Source: Paenibacillus donghaensis
GTDB lineage: Bacteria; Bacillota; Bacilli; Paenibacillales; Paenibacillaceae
Reading direction: 5' to 3'
NCBI RefSeq assembly: GCF_002192415.1
Contig: NZ_CP021780.1
Location: 3,286,001-3,350,000, forward strand
DNA length: 64,000 nt
Positions 36,566 to 44,913 of this stretch are shown in pieces. Position numbers and translations under genes: made by a program. How positions within the stretch are numbered: the stretch's first letter is position 1; every line of letters starts with the position of its first letter. The notes under the pieces are model-generated. The model was given only the letters and a program-made list of their open reading frames with translations. It did not search any database and had not been told where the DNA came from.

Positions 36566-37978
36566 TTATTTCATAATGTGGATCGGGTGGCCTTCTACCA
36601 GCTCAGCCGCTTCCATGACGATTTCGCCAAGGGTTGGATGCGCGTGGATGGTCAGAGCGATATCTTCGAGCGTAGCGCCCATTTCAATAGCCAGACCCAG
36701 CTCAGCGATCAGGTTGGAAGCTTCAATACCGACGATTTGCGCGCCGAGCACAAGGTTGTTCTCACTGTTAGCCACAATCTTGATGAAGCCTTCCGGGCTG
36801 TTCAAGGAAACCGCACGGCCGTTGCCGGCGAACGGGAACTTGCCGCTCTTCACGGTGTAGCCTTTTTCCTTAGCTTCTTTCTCAGTCAGACCTACGCTGG
36901 AACACTCAGGATCGGTGAACACGACAGCCGGGATGACTTTGTAGTCAACTACGGATTTGTGTCCGGCAATCGCCTCAGCAGCAATCTTGCCTTCGTAAGA
37001 AGCTTTGTGAGCCAGTGCCAGTCCAGGAACAATATCGCCGATGGCGAAAATGTTAGGAATGCTGGTGCGTCCTTGGTGGTCAACTTTAACCAGTCCGCGT
37101 TCGTCGAGTTCCAGACCGATCAGGTCCAGACCCAGTTCGCCATCCGTATTCGGACGACGGCCAACCGTAACAAGCAGGTATTCCGCAGTGACTTCTTTGG
37201 ACTCGCCGCCCACAGAATATTTCACGGTAACTTCCTTGTCGTTCTGTACAGCACTTTCAGCTTTGGCATTGGTAACAATCTCGATGCCAGTCTTCGCCAT
37301 GTTCTTGGCTACCAGACGAGTCATGTCCTTGTCAAAGCCAGGCAGAACAGTATCCAGGCCTTCGATGATCGTTACTTTAGTGCCAAATTTGGAGTACATT
37401 TGACCCAGCTCGGCGCCGATGTATCCACCGCCGATTACGATCATGCTCTTCGGAATTTCCGGCAAGTCAAGCGCTTCGGTCGAGGAAAGGATACGGCCGC
37501 CGAATGGGAAAGGCTTGAGTTCAATTGGACGGGAACCCGTTGCGATGATGCAGTGCTTGAAACGGTAACGCGGAGATTCATGGTCGTTGAATACACGCGC
37601 TTCCGTGTCACTGATGAACATACACTCACCGCTGAATACTTCAATTTTGTTGCCCTTCATCAGGCTAGTTACGCCGCTGGTCATTTTCTTGACTACGCCG
37701 TTTTTGAACTCTTGAGTTTTGGCAAAATCCACTTTAACGTTCTCAGCTGTAACACCGAAAACTTCACCATGCTTAGCGGATTCGAACTGATGCGCTGCAG
37801 CAATCAGCGCTTTGGACGGGATACATCCGCGGTTCAAACATACACCGCCGAGCTCCGATTTGTCCACGATCAGAACCTTCTGGCCCAGCTGTGCTGCACG
37901 AATGGCTGCCACATAACCGCCAGGGCCTGCACCAATTACCAATAAATCAATATCGAGTGAAGCATCTCCCACTACCAT
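36566..37978 (-). CDS. lpdA: Dihydrolipoyl dehydrogenase, E3 of pyruvate dehydrogenase
   Basis: A 470-residue flavoenzyme that reoxidises dihydrolipoyl groups with NAD+. FAD site LLVIGAGPGGYVAAIRAA (about 11-28), redox disulfide GGVCLNRGCIPSKAL (Cys about 47 and 52), NAD site MIVIGGGYIGAELGQM (about 182), and the C-terminal interface His-Glu pair in HAHPTLGEIVMEAAE. It directly follows pdhC by 3 bp. Last gene of the pdhA-pdhB-pdhC-lpdA operon. Confidence 0.97.
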   Translation of the reverse strand: MVVGDASLDIDLLVIGAGPGGYVAAIRAAQLGQKVLIVDKSELGGVCLNRGCIPSKALIAAAHQFESAKHGEVFGVTAENVKVDFAKTQEFKNGVVKKMTSGVTSLMKGNKIEVFSGECMFISDTEARVFNDHESPRYRFKHCIIATGSRPIELKPFPFGGRILSSTEALDLPEIPKSMIVIGGGYIGAELGQMYSKFGTKVTIIEGLDTVLPGFDKDMTRLVAKNMAKTGIEIVTNAKAESAVQNDKEVTVKYSVGGESKEVTAEYLLVTVGRRPNTDGELGLDLIGLELDERGLVKVDHQGRTSIPNIFAIGDIVPGLALAHKASYEGKIAAEAIAGHKSVVDYKVIPAVVFTDPECSSVGLTEKEAKEKGYTVKSGKFPFAGNGRAVSLNSPEGFIKIVANSENNLVLGAQIVGIEASNLIAELGLAIEMGATLEDIALTIHAHPTLGEIVMEAAELVEGHPIHIMK

Positions 37979-37981
37979 TAA

Positions 37982-39313
37982 TTACACCTCCATTACTAAC
38001 ATGTCAGGATTAGCAAGCAGCGTTTTGATGTAGTTCATGAAGTTCTGCGCTGTTGCGCCATCAATAATACGGTGGTCGAAACTCAGGGATAGCGCCATTA
38101 CTGGTGCAGCCACGATTTCGCCGTTCTTGACAACAGGTTTCTCAGTAATACGGCCAGTTCCCAGGATTGCAACTTCAGGGAAGTTGATAATCGGAGTGAA
38201 GAACATACCGCCGGCAGAGCCGATGTTGCTGATCGAGATTGTGCTGCCTTTCATTTCGTTCGGAGCCAGTTTGCCGTCGCGTCCACGCAGAGCCAGATCG
38301 CTAATGCTGCTGGCAATCATCCAGATGCTCTTGCGGTCGGCATCCTTGATTACAGGAACGATCAAGCCGTTGGCTGTATCTGTTGCGATACCGATGTTGT
38401 AGTATTTCTTGTAAACAATCTCATTGGACTCTTCGTCAATCATCGCATTAAGCGCAGGGAATTGACGGGAAGCCGCAACCAGAGCCTTAACAATAAACGG
38501 CAGGTATGTTACTTTCACGCCTTTTTTCTCGGCTACAGGCTTCATACGGGCACGGAAAGCTACCAGCTCGGTAACGTCCACTTCGTCCATAATGGTTACG
38601 TGTGGTGCGGTGTAAGCCGACTTAACCATCGCATTGGAGATCGCTTTGCGGATACCCTTAAATGGTACGCGTTCTTCTTCCATGCTTACATTGCCGGAAG
38701 AAGCTGCTGCCGGTGCTGCTGCCTTGGCTTCCGATTTAGGAGCTTCTGCTGCAGGAGCAGCCGGTGCTGCGGAACCGCCACCGTTCAGGAATGCTTCCAC
38801 ATCTTCCTGGGTGATCTTGCCGTTCTTGCCGGATCCGGTCACTTTGGAAATGTCTACACTGTTATCACGGGCGAACTTGCGCACGCCAGGCGTAGCCAGA
38901 ACATCACGGTCAGGTGCTGGGACAGCATCTGCACTAGGTGCTGCTCCGCCTTCTTTGGCATCGGCAGGGCTGGTAGCTGCAGGAGAAGAAGTTGTGTCTG
39001 CGCTACCTTTGGCAGCGTCTGCTTCCTGGGAGCCATGGTCACCGGCTGGTGCTTCTTGTTCAGGAACATCGCCTTCGGCATCAATGATGGCTACAACCTC
39101 GCCAACACGGCATACCTGTCCATCTTTCGTGAATACTTCCAGCACGGTGCCGTTAACCGGACAAGGTACCTCTACTACGGCTTTATCGTTCTGAACCTCC
39201 ATCACGATATCGTCGTCTGTAACTTTATCTCCGGCTTTAATATGCATTTTGATAATTTCACCTTCATGCAAGCCTTCGCCCAGTTCCGGGAACCGGTACT
39301 CAAATTTAGCCAA
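37982..39313 (-). CDS. pdhC: Dihydrolipoamide acetyltransferase, E2 of pyruvate dehydrogenase
   Basis: A 443-residue core protein. One lipoyl domain (1-80; lipoyl Lys in EVQNDKAVVEVP), an Ala/Pro/Asp-rich linker, a peripheral-subunit-binding domain (ATPGVRKFARDNSVDISKV in segments, then GKNGKITQEDVEAFL), a second Ala/Pro linker, and the catalytic domain with YLPFIVKALVAA and the active-site DHRIIDGATAQNF. A single lipoyl domain is the usual Gram-positive form. Preceded by AAAGGAGGTTTTTACG-like site (AGGAGGTTTTTAC). It is 96 bp from pdhB. Confidence 0.97.
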   Translation of the reverse strand: MAKFEYRFPELGEGLHEGEIIKMHIKAGDKVTDDDIVMEVQNDKAVVEVPCPVNGTVLEVFTKDGQVCRVGEVVAIIDAEGDVPEQEAPAGDHGSQEADAAKGSADTTSSPAATSPADAKEGGAAPSADAVPAPDRDVLATPGVRKFARDNSVDISKVTGSGKNGKITQEDVEAFLNGGGSAAPAAPAAEAPKSEAKAAAPAAASSGNVSMEEERVPFKGIRKAISNAMVKSAYTAPHVTIMDEVDVTELVAFRARMKPVAEKKGVKVTYLPFIVKALVAASRQFPALNAMIDEESNEIVYKKYYNIGIATDTANGLIVPVIKDADRKSIWMIASSISDLALRGRDGKLAPNEMKGSTISISNIGSAGGMFFTPIINFPEVAILGTGRITEKPVVKNGEIVAAPVMALSLSFDHRIIDGATAQNFMNYIKTLLANPDMLVMEV

Positions 39314-39409
39314 CGTAAAAACCTCCTATATGTGTAGTTAGCATGTGCTCCCGCAGAACGCAGCTACAATCATACGTCTTCGGAAGCACTAGCTTGGGGA
39401 TCGATCTAT

Positions 39410-40387
39410 TTAAAATTCCAGAACTTTCTTCACGCCTGCAATAATACGTGCAGGGTTAGGCATCCAGGTGTCTTCGATCTGTGCGAACGGGAACACGGTG
39501 TCAGGACCAGCAATGCGGAGCACTGGAGCTTCCAGGTGAAGAATGCCTTTTTCATTGATCTGAGCGATCACTTCAGCGGCAACGCCGGCACTCTTCTGCG
39601 CTTCCTGAACCACGATTACACGGTTGGTTTTTTTCACGGACGCCATGATGGTGTCGATGTCGATTGGGCTTACTGTACGCAGGTCAATAACTTCAACGTT
39701 GATGCCTTCCTTCTCCAGCTGTTCAGCTGCTTTGGTGGAAGTATGCACCATCATGCCGTAAGTTACGATCGTAACATCGGAACCTTCACGCACAACGTTT
39801 GCTTTGCCAAGCTCAACAGTGTATTCACCTTCAGGCACTTCAGCGCGGAAAGCATGGTACAGATTCAAGTGCTCCATGAAGAATACCGGGTCATTATCGC
39901 GGATAGCAGCAATCAAAAGACCTTTGGCATCGTAAGGATTGGATGGAATGACAACCTTGATCCCGGGGCTCTGTGCAATCAGGCCTTCCAGAGAGTCAGT
40001 GTGCAGCTCAGCTGCCTTAACGCCGCCGCCGAACGGGGTGCGGAAGACAATCGGTGCATTATATTTACCGCCGGAGCGCCAGCGGAGACGTGCTGCCTGA
40101 ATAACGATTTGGTCCAGCGCTTCGAAGATGAAGCCAACGAACTGGATTTCTGCGATTGGACGGAATCCTTGTACACCCAATCCTACTGCCAGACCGCCGA
40201 TAGCGGACTCAGCCAGTGGAGTATCGAATACACGGTCTTCGCCGAATTCTTTCTGCAGCCCTTCCGTTACGCGGAATACGCCGCCTACATTACCAACATC
40301 CTCTCCGAAGATAAGAACGTTAGGATCACGATTCAGTTCAACGCGCATTGCGTCACGGATCGCTTCTTTCATATTCATTTGTGCCAT
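39410..40387 (-). CDS. pdhB: Pyruvate dehydrogenase E1 component, beta subunit
   Basis: A 325-residue E1-beta that completes the thiamine diphosphate active site with E1-alpha. Motifs: [20 protein letters not shown] in parts, [18 protein letters not shown], the TPP-contacting Glu in that stretch, and [30 protein letters not shown] precedes ATG, 15 bp after the pdhA stop. Length matches B. subtilis PdhB (325). Confidence 0.97.
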   Translation of the reverse strand: MAQMNMKEAIRDAMRVELNRDPNVLIFGEDVGNVGGVFRVTEGLQKEFGEDRVFDTPLAESAIGGLAVGLGVQGFRPIAEIQFVGFIFEALDQIVIQAARLRWRSGGKYNAPIVFRTPFGGGVKAAELHTDSLEGLIAQSPGIKVVIPSNPYDAKGLLIAAIRDNDPVFFMEHLNLYHAFRAEVPEGEYTVELGKANVVREGSDVTIVTYGMMVHTSTKAAEQLEKEGINVEVIDLRTVSPIDIDTIMASVKKTNRVIVVQEAQKSAGVAAEVIAQINEKGILHLEAPVLRIAGPDTVFPFAQIEDTWMPNPARIIAGVKKVLEF

Positions 40388-40402
40388 TGCCTGTTATCCC
40401 CC

Positions 40403-41470
40403 TTATTCAAAATCGGCTTTTTGCTCTTCCAGGTGCTGCGGAGTCGTTTCGAACATGCTGTCGATCAGACCAGGAATGGTCATCTTGGCAGTTTGCTCCG
40501 CTTTCTTGATCTGCTCATTTACAGTTGCTTTAGCTTCGTCTCTTACGCGCTGTGTATCTTCATCGGTCCAGAGGCCTTTCTTCTCCAAATACTTGGCAAG
40601 ACGGGCAATCGGGTCCTTCTCATTCCATTGTCCTTCTTCTTCCTTCGAACGATATTTGCTGGCATCGTCGGAAAGGGAATGCGGACGGAAACGGTAAGTT
40701 ACAGCTTCGATCAGAGTAGCGCCTTCGCCGTCGCGGGCACGCTTGGCAGCGTCCTGTACCGCACGGATAACAGCGAAGATATCCATGCCGTCTACCTTGA
40801 TGCCGGGAATGCCGACAGCAACCGCTTTGTGAGCGATGGATTTGGCAGCAGTCTGTTTCGCAAATGGTGTAGTGATTGCATAGCCGTTATTTTGGACAAA
40901 GAAGATAACCGGCAGCTTGAACGATCCGGCAAAGTTAAGGCCTTCATAGAAGTCGCCTTCCGAAGAACCGCCGTCGCCTGTGTAGGCAATCGCTACGCTC
41001 TTCTCTTTCTTCAGCTTGAAGCCCATGGCAATCCCCGTAGCATGCAGAATCTGTGCGCCGATAATAATCTGCGGCATCAGTACATTAACGTCAGCAGGAA
41101 TTTCACCACCGTGTTGGTGTCCACGGGAATACAGGAAAGCCTGATATAATGGAAGTCCATGCCATACCAGCTGCGGAATGTCACGGTAGCCTGGGCAGAT
41201 GAAATCTGACTTCTCCAGCGCATACTCGCTGCCTACCATTGTAGCTTCCTGTCCGGATACTGGTGCGTAAAAGCCGAGACGGCCCTGACGGCCCAGATTC
41301 ACAGCACGGTCATCCCAAGTACGAGTAAATACCATACGGTACATAATTTCTTTCAATTGATCGTCAGTCAGATCGGGGAGCAGATCTTTGTTGATAACTT
41401 CTCCATCCGGCGAAAGCACGGAAAGAGTCTCCACGTCCTCTGTATACACTTCATAAGGAACTTTGCTCAT
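40403..41470 (-). CDS. pdhA: Pyruvate dehydrogenase E1 component, alpha subunit
   Basis: A 355-residue E1-alpha that decarboxylates pyruvate. The thiamine diphosphate motif is GDGGSSEGDFYEGLNFAG to FFVQNN (about 170-200), and the phosphorylation-loop-like YRFRPHSLSDDASKYR is at about 265. ATG at 41470 is chosen with GAGGTGAAGATA before it; a GTG three codons upstream lies inside that ribosome site. First gene of the operon with a good sigma-A-type promoter about 60 bp upstream. Confidence 0.97.
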   Translation of the reverse strand: MSKVPYEVYTEDVETLSVLSPDGEVINKDLLPDLTDDQLKEIMYRMVFTRTWDDRAVNLGRQGRLGFYAPVSGQEATMVGSEYALEKSDFICPGYRDIPQLVWHGLPLYQAFLYSRGHQHGGEIPADVNVLMPQIIIGAQILHATGIAMGFKLKKEKSVAIAYTGDGGSSEGDFYEGLNFAGSFKLPVIFFVQNNGYAITTPFAKQTAAKSIAHKAVAVGIPGIKVDGMDIFAVIRAVQDAAKRARDGEGATLIEAVTYRFRPHSLSDDASKYRSKEEEGQWNEKDPIARLAKYLEKKGLWTDEDTQRVRDEAKATVNEQIKKAEQTAKMTIPGLIDSMFETTPQHLEEQKADFE

Positions 41471-41523
41471 TATCTTCACCTCAATAAAAAAATTTGAATA
41501 TCAGCTGCCTCTGTTATAGAATT

Positions 41524-41553
41524 ATTATACACCTGTTTTGTTGATTTCGTCAA
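41524..41553 (-). promoter_or_regulatory. Sigma-A-type promoter of the pdh operon
   Basis: On the minus strand, TTGACG (41553-41548), 18 bp, TATAAT (41529-41524). It lies 54 bp before pdhA. A perfect -10 and a five-of-six -35. Confidence 0.75.
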
Positions 41554-41737
41554 AGGAATACGCATAAAATTTATGTTTCCATAAATTTTGTATGTATAAC
41601 AGGCTGAACAAAATCATATAACAGATTCACAATTTCTCGACGAGTAAGTGACATATGACACATTAATTGCTCGAATTATTCTAACGCAACTGCAAGCCAT
41701 TTGCAAAAAATCCGACAAGAAAGGTGATAAACCTCCT

Positions 41738-42469
41738 ATGAGCGAGCCTGTTTTTCTGAAACGTACAATTGTAAAACAAACCCTGTGGAGCGAACACCTG
41801 CAGGAAGAGCGCAAGCTGCGCATCTATCTGCCACCCGGCTATAATGAAGTTCTCAGTTATCCCGTGGTCTACTGCCAGGATGGCGAGGAATTCTTCAACT
41901 TCGGGAGAATTGCCACCCTTGCGGGACAGCTTATTCTTGAGGAAGATGTGGACCCCTTCATTATTGTAGGCGTTGAAGTAAACGTTGCCGTAAGAACTCA
42001 GGAGTATGCACCGTTCGGCAGCCGCTTCAAGCAGTACCTTGCATGCTTTGCCGAAGAGATTATTCCCTTCATTGAGCACAATTATCCAGTCAAGCGCACC
42101 CCTGACGAGCGGGTAATCGCCGGGGATTCGCTGGGCGGAAGCGTCTGTCTCCACCTGGCCCTGGAGTATCCGGCTTTGTTTAACCGTATTATCAGCCTCT
42201 CCGGTGCTTATTATCCTGAATCACAGGAGCTGCTCGCCCAAGAAGAAGACCTGTCCTGGCTCTCGATCAATATGGTCGTAGGTCTGCAGGAAACCAATTA
42301 CGAGACGGATACAGGCGTGTATGATTTCGTCCAGATGAACCGGGATACCCGAGCACTACTGGAGTCACGGGGGGCCACTGTGTCCTATCGCGAGAAAGAT
42401 GGCCGGCACCTCTGGGGATTCTGGCAGAAGGAGCTTCCGGAATCACTACTCTACTTCTTAAACACTTAA
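41738..42469 (+). CDS. Alpha/beta-hydrolase esterase (esterase D / enterochelin-esterase-like)
   Basis: A 243-residue putative serine esterase. The fold begins with LRIYLPPGYNEVLSYPVVY (in parts: YLPPGY and PVVYCQDGEEFF). The nucleophile elbow is AGDSLGGSVCLHLALEYP (Ser about 127). A downstream Asp is probably in VGLQETNYETDTG and His in DGRHLWGFW. The pattern matches the COG2382/COG2819 group (ferric-enterochelin esterase, S-formylglutathione-hydrolase-like), though substrate is unknown. ATG at 41738 (MSEPVFL) is chosen; AGAAAGGTGAT lies 11 bp upstream. A terminator follows. Confidence 0.87.
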   Translation: MSEPVFLKRTIVKQTLWSEHLQEERKLRIYLPPGYNEVLSYPVVYCQDGEEFFNFGRIATLAGQLILEEDVDPFIIVGVEVNVAVRTQEYAPFGSRFKQYLACFAEEIIPFIEHNYPVKRTPDERVIAGDSLGGSVCLHLALEYPALFNRIISLSGAYYPESQELLAQEEDLSWLSINMVVGLQETNYETDTGVYDFVQMNRDTRALLESRGATVSYREKDGRHLWGFWQKELPESLLYFLNT

Positions 42470-42572
42470 ACTCCGTTTGATAGTTATTAAAAGTGAACAT
42501 CTTAAGAACAGTATGTAAGTTAGCCCCTGTGTGCGCTTACAGGATGTCACCGCAGCCTACGCTAAGCAGGCT

Positions 42573-42622
42573 CCGGCAGAGAAACTCTCAGTCATCAGAC
42601 TATAGTTTCTCTGCCGTTATTT
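42573..42622 (+). terminator. Terminator after the esterase gene, overlapping the phosphatase 3' end
   Basis: Arms CGGCAGAGAAACT (42573-42585) and AGTTTCTCTGCCG (42604-42616), then TTATTTTAT. The right arm is also the antisense of the last codons of the convergent phosphatase gene. Confidence 0.82.
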
Positions 42623-43103
42623 TATCCAACAATCGCTCACAGCCGGCATCCATCAAGGCATAGACCTGTTCGAAATTACCGGTGTAATATGGGTCCGGCA
42701 CTTCACGCAGCTCCTCCTCAGGAAGCAGGTCCATAAAGAACAGCAGCTTCGCTTCATCCCCGCCAGGCAGCTTGCGCACATTGATTCCATTAGAATGATC
42801 CATGCAAACGATATAATCGAATTTCTTGAAATCCTCACTGCTCACGAGCCGGGCCGTCATATTCTCATAGCTGATCCCCCGCTCGTCCAGAATACCCCGG
42901 GTTCCTTCATGCGGAGCTTTGCCGATATGCCAGTCACCGGTCCCCGCCGAATCCACCTCGATAGCACCGGACAATCCGCGTTCCTTAATCTTATGGCGCA
43001 GCACAGCTTCGCCCATAGGCGAGCGGCAAATGTTGCCAAGGCATACAAACAGCACCTTTACGATCGGTATCACCTCCCTGCAGTTTGGTATATAAGCCTT
43101 CAT
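42600..43103 (-). CDS. Low-molecular-weight protein-tyrosine phosphatase
   Basis: A cysteine phosphatase with the signature VCLGNICRSP (C-x5-R-S) close to the N-terminus and the catalytic Asp in DPYYTGNFEQVY. Relatives such as YfkJ/YwlE also act on phospho-arginine, or dephosphorylate proteins in stress response. The start is problematic. The first ATG (43103) has no ribosome site and adds 13 unusual residues. The only strong site, GGGAGGTGAT, lies inside the frame, 8 bp before an ATC codon at 43064-43062; starting there would give (M)VKVLFVCLGN, the family-like N-terminus. GTG at 43073 or 43055 fits spacing poorly. The longer frame is listed as the conservative choice. Confidence 0.88.
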   Translation of the reverse strand: MKAYIPNCREVIPIVKVLFVCLGNICRSPMGEAVLRHKIKERGLSGAIEVDSAGTGDWHIGKAPHEGTRGILDERGISYENMTARLVSSEDFKKFDYIVCMDHSNGINVRKLPGGDEAKLLFFMDLLPEEELREVPDPYYTGNFEQVYALMDAGCERLLDKITAEKL

Positions 43104-43226
43104 GATGAGTCGCAGATGAACAGCAAACCTGACAGCTTTCGTTAGGAGAGGCGTTTCCTGCTCCTCTTATTTTAGCGTTGTCTAGTCCAATTGTACAACT
43201 TTTCAATCTGCATTATACTTGGACAA

Positions 43227-43309
43227 GAAGAAACAGCTTTGCCGTCCTTTGAAAGAGACGGTATCTGTTTCTGTGAATCAAGTGAAACCACTACTTTCTT
43301 TTATTACAA
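43227..43309 (+). repeat. Interspersed hairpin repeat, intermediate form, copy E (diverged)
   Basis: AAGAAACAGCTTTGCCGTCC, then TTTGAAAGAGACGG and TATCTGTTTCTGTGAA. It lacks the inner palindromes of the long form but keeps both outer arms, and CCGTC/GACGG pairs. The tail GAAACCACTACTTTCTTTTAT resembles that of copy D. It sits between the phosphatase start and thiN. Confidence 0.7.
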
Positions 43310-43349
43310 ATCAACACTACTTAGGCATCAAAGAAAAGGAGCAGAGCTT

Positions 43350-43991
43350 ATGCCTCCCAAACGGGTCGTAATAGTTGCCGGCGGCGAACTGTCCGTGGAT
43401 TATCTTGCTGTATTAGATGAAGAAGATTATATAATCGGTGCTGATCGAGGTGCGATGTTCCTTGTTTCTCATGGGTATTCGCCTGATATTTCTGTCGGAG
43501 ACTTCGATTCGGTTTCCAGCGAAGCCTTCGAAGTTATAGAAGCAGGCAGCAAGCGGGTGATTACCTGCGACGCGATAGATAAGGACCTGATTGACAGCGA
43601 AATGGCGCTGGAGCTTGCGCTGGAGCAACAGCCGCAGTCCATCCTGCTGCTGGGTGTAACTGGCACCCGACTGGATCACACGCTGGCCGGTATTCAAATG
43701 ATGACACGGGCGCTGGAGCAAGGCGTGGCCTGCTCGGCCATGAACACACATAATTATGTTACCCTGATTTCTTCCCGTGCCGATATTACCGAACGAGGTT
43801 ATACATACGTGTCCCTGCTCCCGCTCACCCCTGAGGTTACGGGGATTACACTTCACGGCTTCCAGTATCCTCTGACTGATGCGACGCTGAAGCTGGGCCA
43901 CTCGCTGGGTATCAGCAACAAGCTGATTGCCCCCTCCGGGACAGTGTCCATCCGAAGCGGCCATCTATTGATTATCCAGAGCAAGGATTAA
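43350..43991 (+). CDS. thiN: Thiamine diphosphokinase
   Basis: A 213-residue enzyme that transfers pyrophosphate from ATP to thiamine, giving the cofactor used for example by the pdh E1 encoded nearby. Motifs: VVIVAGGELSVDYL, IIGADRGAMFLVSHG (Asp), SVGDFDSVSSEAF (catalytic DFDS), and KDLIDSEMALELAL with GVTGTRLDHTL. The C-terminal beta domain ends GTVSIRSGHLLIIQSKD. ATG at 43350 is chosen for AAAAGGAGCAGAGCTT; the open frame to 43191 runs through a repeat and is rejected. Usually next to rpe/rsgA in Bacillus; here it is alone. Confidence 0.93.
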   Translation: MPPKRVVIVAGGELSVDYLAVLDEEDYIIGADRGAMFLVSHGYSPDISVGDFDSVSSEAFEVIEAGSKRVITCDAIDKDLIDSEMALELALEQQPQSILLLGVTGTRLDHTLAGIQMMTRALEQGVACSAMNTHNYVTLISSRADITERGYTYVSLLPLTPEVTGITLHGFQYPLTDATLKLGHSLGISNKLIAPSGTVSIRSGHLLIIQSKD

Positions 43992-44007
43992 TATTTCAGC
44001 CATCAAG

Positions 44008-44141
44008 GGAAACGGCTCACCGTCCTCTGCAAAGCGTATGCTTCCGAAGCAGCGATACTACGTATCGCTTTCAGGCATCCGTTTCAGCGAGAAATATAAG
44101 GATGATTTATAACGTAAAACATATAAATCCTTATATTTTTA
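44008..44141 (+). repeat. Interspersed hairpin repeat, long form, copy B
   Basis: About 134 bp, near-identical to 3821-3952 and 47160-47295: AAACGGCTCACCGTCC, TGCTTCCGAAGCA, GCGATACTACGTATCGC, ATCCGTTTCAGCGAGAAAT. It ends in the stem ATAAGGATGATTTATA / TATAAATCCTTAT followed by ATTTTT. It begins 17 bp after the thiN stop, so its last hairpin could end thiN transcription. Confidence 0.85.
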
Positions 44142-44174
44142 AGAAACATCGTTGTAACTTTTGATTCAAAAGTG

Positions 44175-44220
44175 AAAAGCCGGAAATTCCTTGTCTACAC
44201 AAGGGTTTCCGGCTTTTTAT
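44175..44220 (+). terminator. Intrinsic terminator downstream of thiN
   Basis: AAAAGCCGGAAATTCCTTGT, loop CTAC, ACAAGGGTTTCCGGCTTTTTAT. A strong stem with T-run. Confidence 0.88.
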
Positions 44221-44398
44221 ATTTGTTTTTTCTCTGGAATTATTAATTTTTTGTAACTTTTAATGGTATTTTAATATAACGCTTACATCCCTTGCCCCGT
44301 CTGGTTTTGATCCATCCTATCCAAGATTTAGGTCATAGATAACCTGCTATACTACGAAACAGGCAAGACAGACTGACAAACCTTGGAGGTATTACAAC

Positions 44399-44902
44399 AT
44401 GAATAAACAGAAATGGTTGAAACAGGCGATTGTCGTAACAATGTGCACAACGATTGGACTTACTTCACTGGCGGCAACGGGTATCGGCACAGCTCCTGCT
44501 GCAGCGGCGAGCGCAACATCCAAAGGACAGAACATCATATCCCTAGGCAAAAAATATATGGGCGTCCGTTATCAATTCGGTGCTTCTACCAACACTACCA
44601 GAAACTTTGACTGCTCTTCTTTCACTAAATATATCTTCAGCAAATATGGCGTCAATCTTCCGCGCACCTCTGTGGCGCAATCCAAAGTAGGAAAAGCCGT
44701 CTCCAAAGCAAATCTTCGTGTAGGCGACCTGGTATTCTTCTCCAGCGGAAGCAGAGCTAACGGTAAGAATGTAACACATGTGGCCGTATATGCAGGCAAT
44801 GGCAAAATTCTGCACACCTACGGTTCACCAGGAGTGACCCTATCCAATCTGAATGCTGGCAACTGGAAAAGAACCTATCTTAAGGCCCGCCGCGTTCTGT
44901 AA
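44399..44902 (+). CDS. Secreted NlpC/P60 peptidoglycan endopeptidase
   Basis: A 167-residue exported cysteine peptidase. Signal peptide (about 1-38: QAIVVTMCTTIGLTSLAATG, ending AAAA SA), then one NlpC/P60 domain. Nucleophile Cys is in NFDCSSFTKYIFSKYG and His in VTHVAVYAGNGKILHTYG; the third polar residue is probably the His of HTYG. It cuts gamma-D-Glu-diaminopimelate bonds in stem peptides. There is no cell-wall-binding domain. TTGGAGGTATTACAAC precedes ATG. It is convergent with the regulator gene, 11 bp apart. Confidence 0.93.
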   Translation: MNKQKWLKQAIVVTMCTTIGLTSLAATGIGTAPAAAASATSKGQNIISLGKKYMGVRYQFGASTNTTRNFDCSSFTKYIFSKYGVNLPRTSVAQSKVGKAVSKANLRVGDLVFFSSGSRANGKNVTHVAVYAGNGKILHTYGSPGVTLSNLNAGNWKRTYLKARRVL

Positions 44903-44913
44903 AGGATAAGCCC

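Noticed and set aside
36422..37945. Open frame of 507 codons on the plus strand
   Set aside because: It is the antisense shadow of lpdA, which has all dihydrolipoyl dehydrogenase motifs.
39536..41149. Open frame of 537 codons on the plus strand
   Set aside because: Antisense to pdhB and pdhA; its sequence has no domain pattern and it spans the junction of two real genes.
43191..43349. N-terminal extension of ThiN
   Set aside because: It runs through a hairpin repeat; a clear ribosome site and the family N-terminus begin at 43350.
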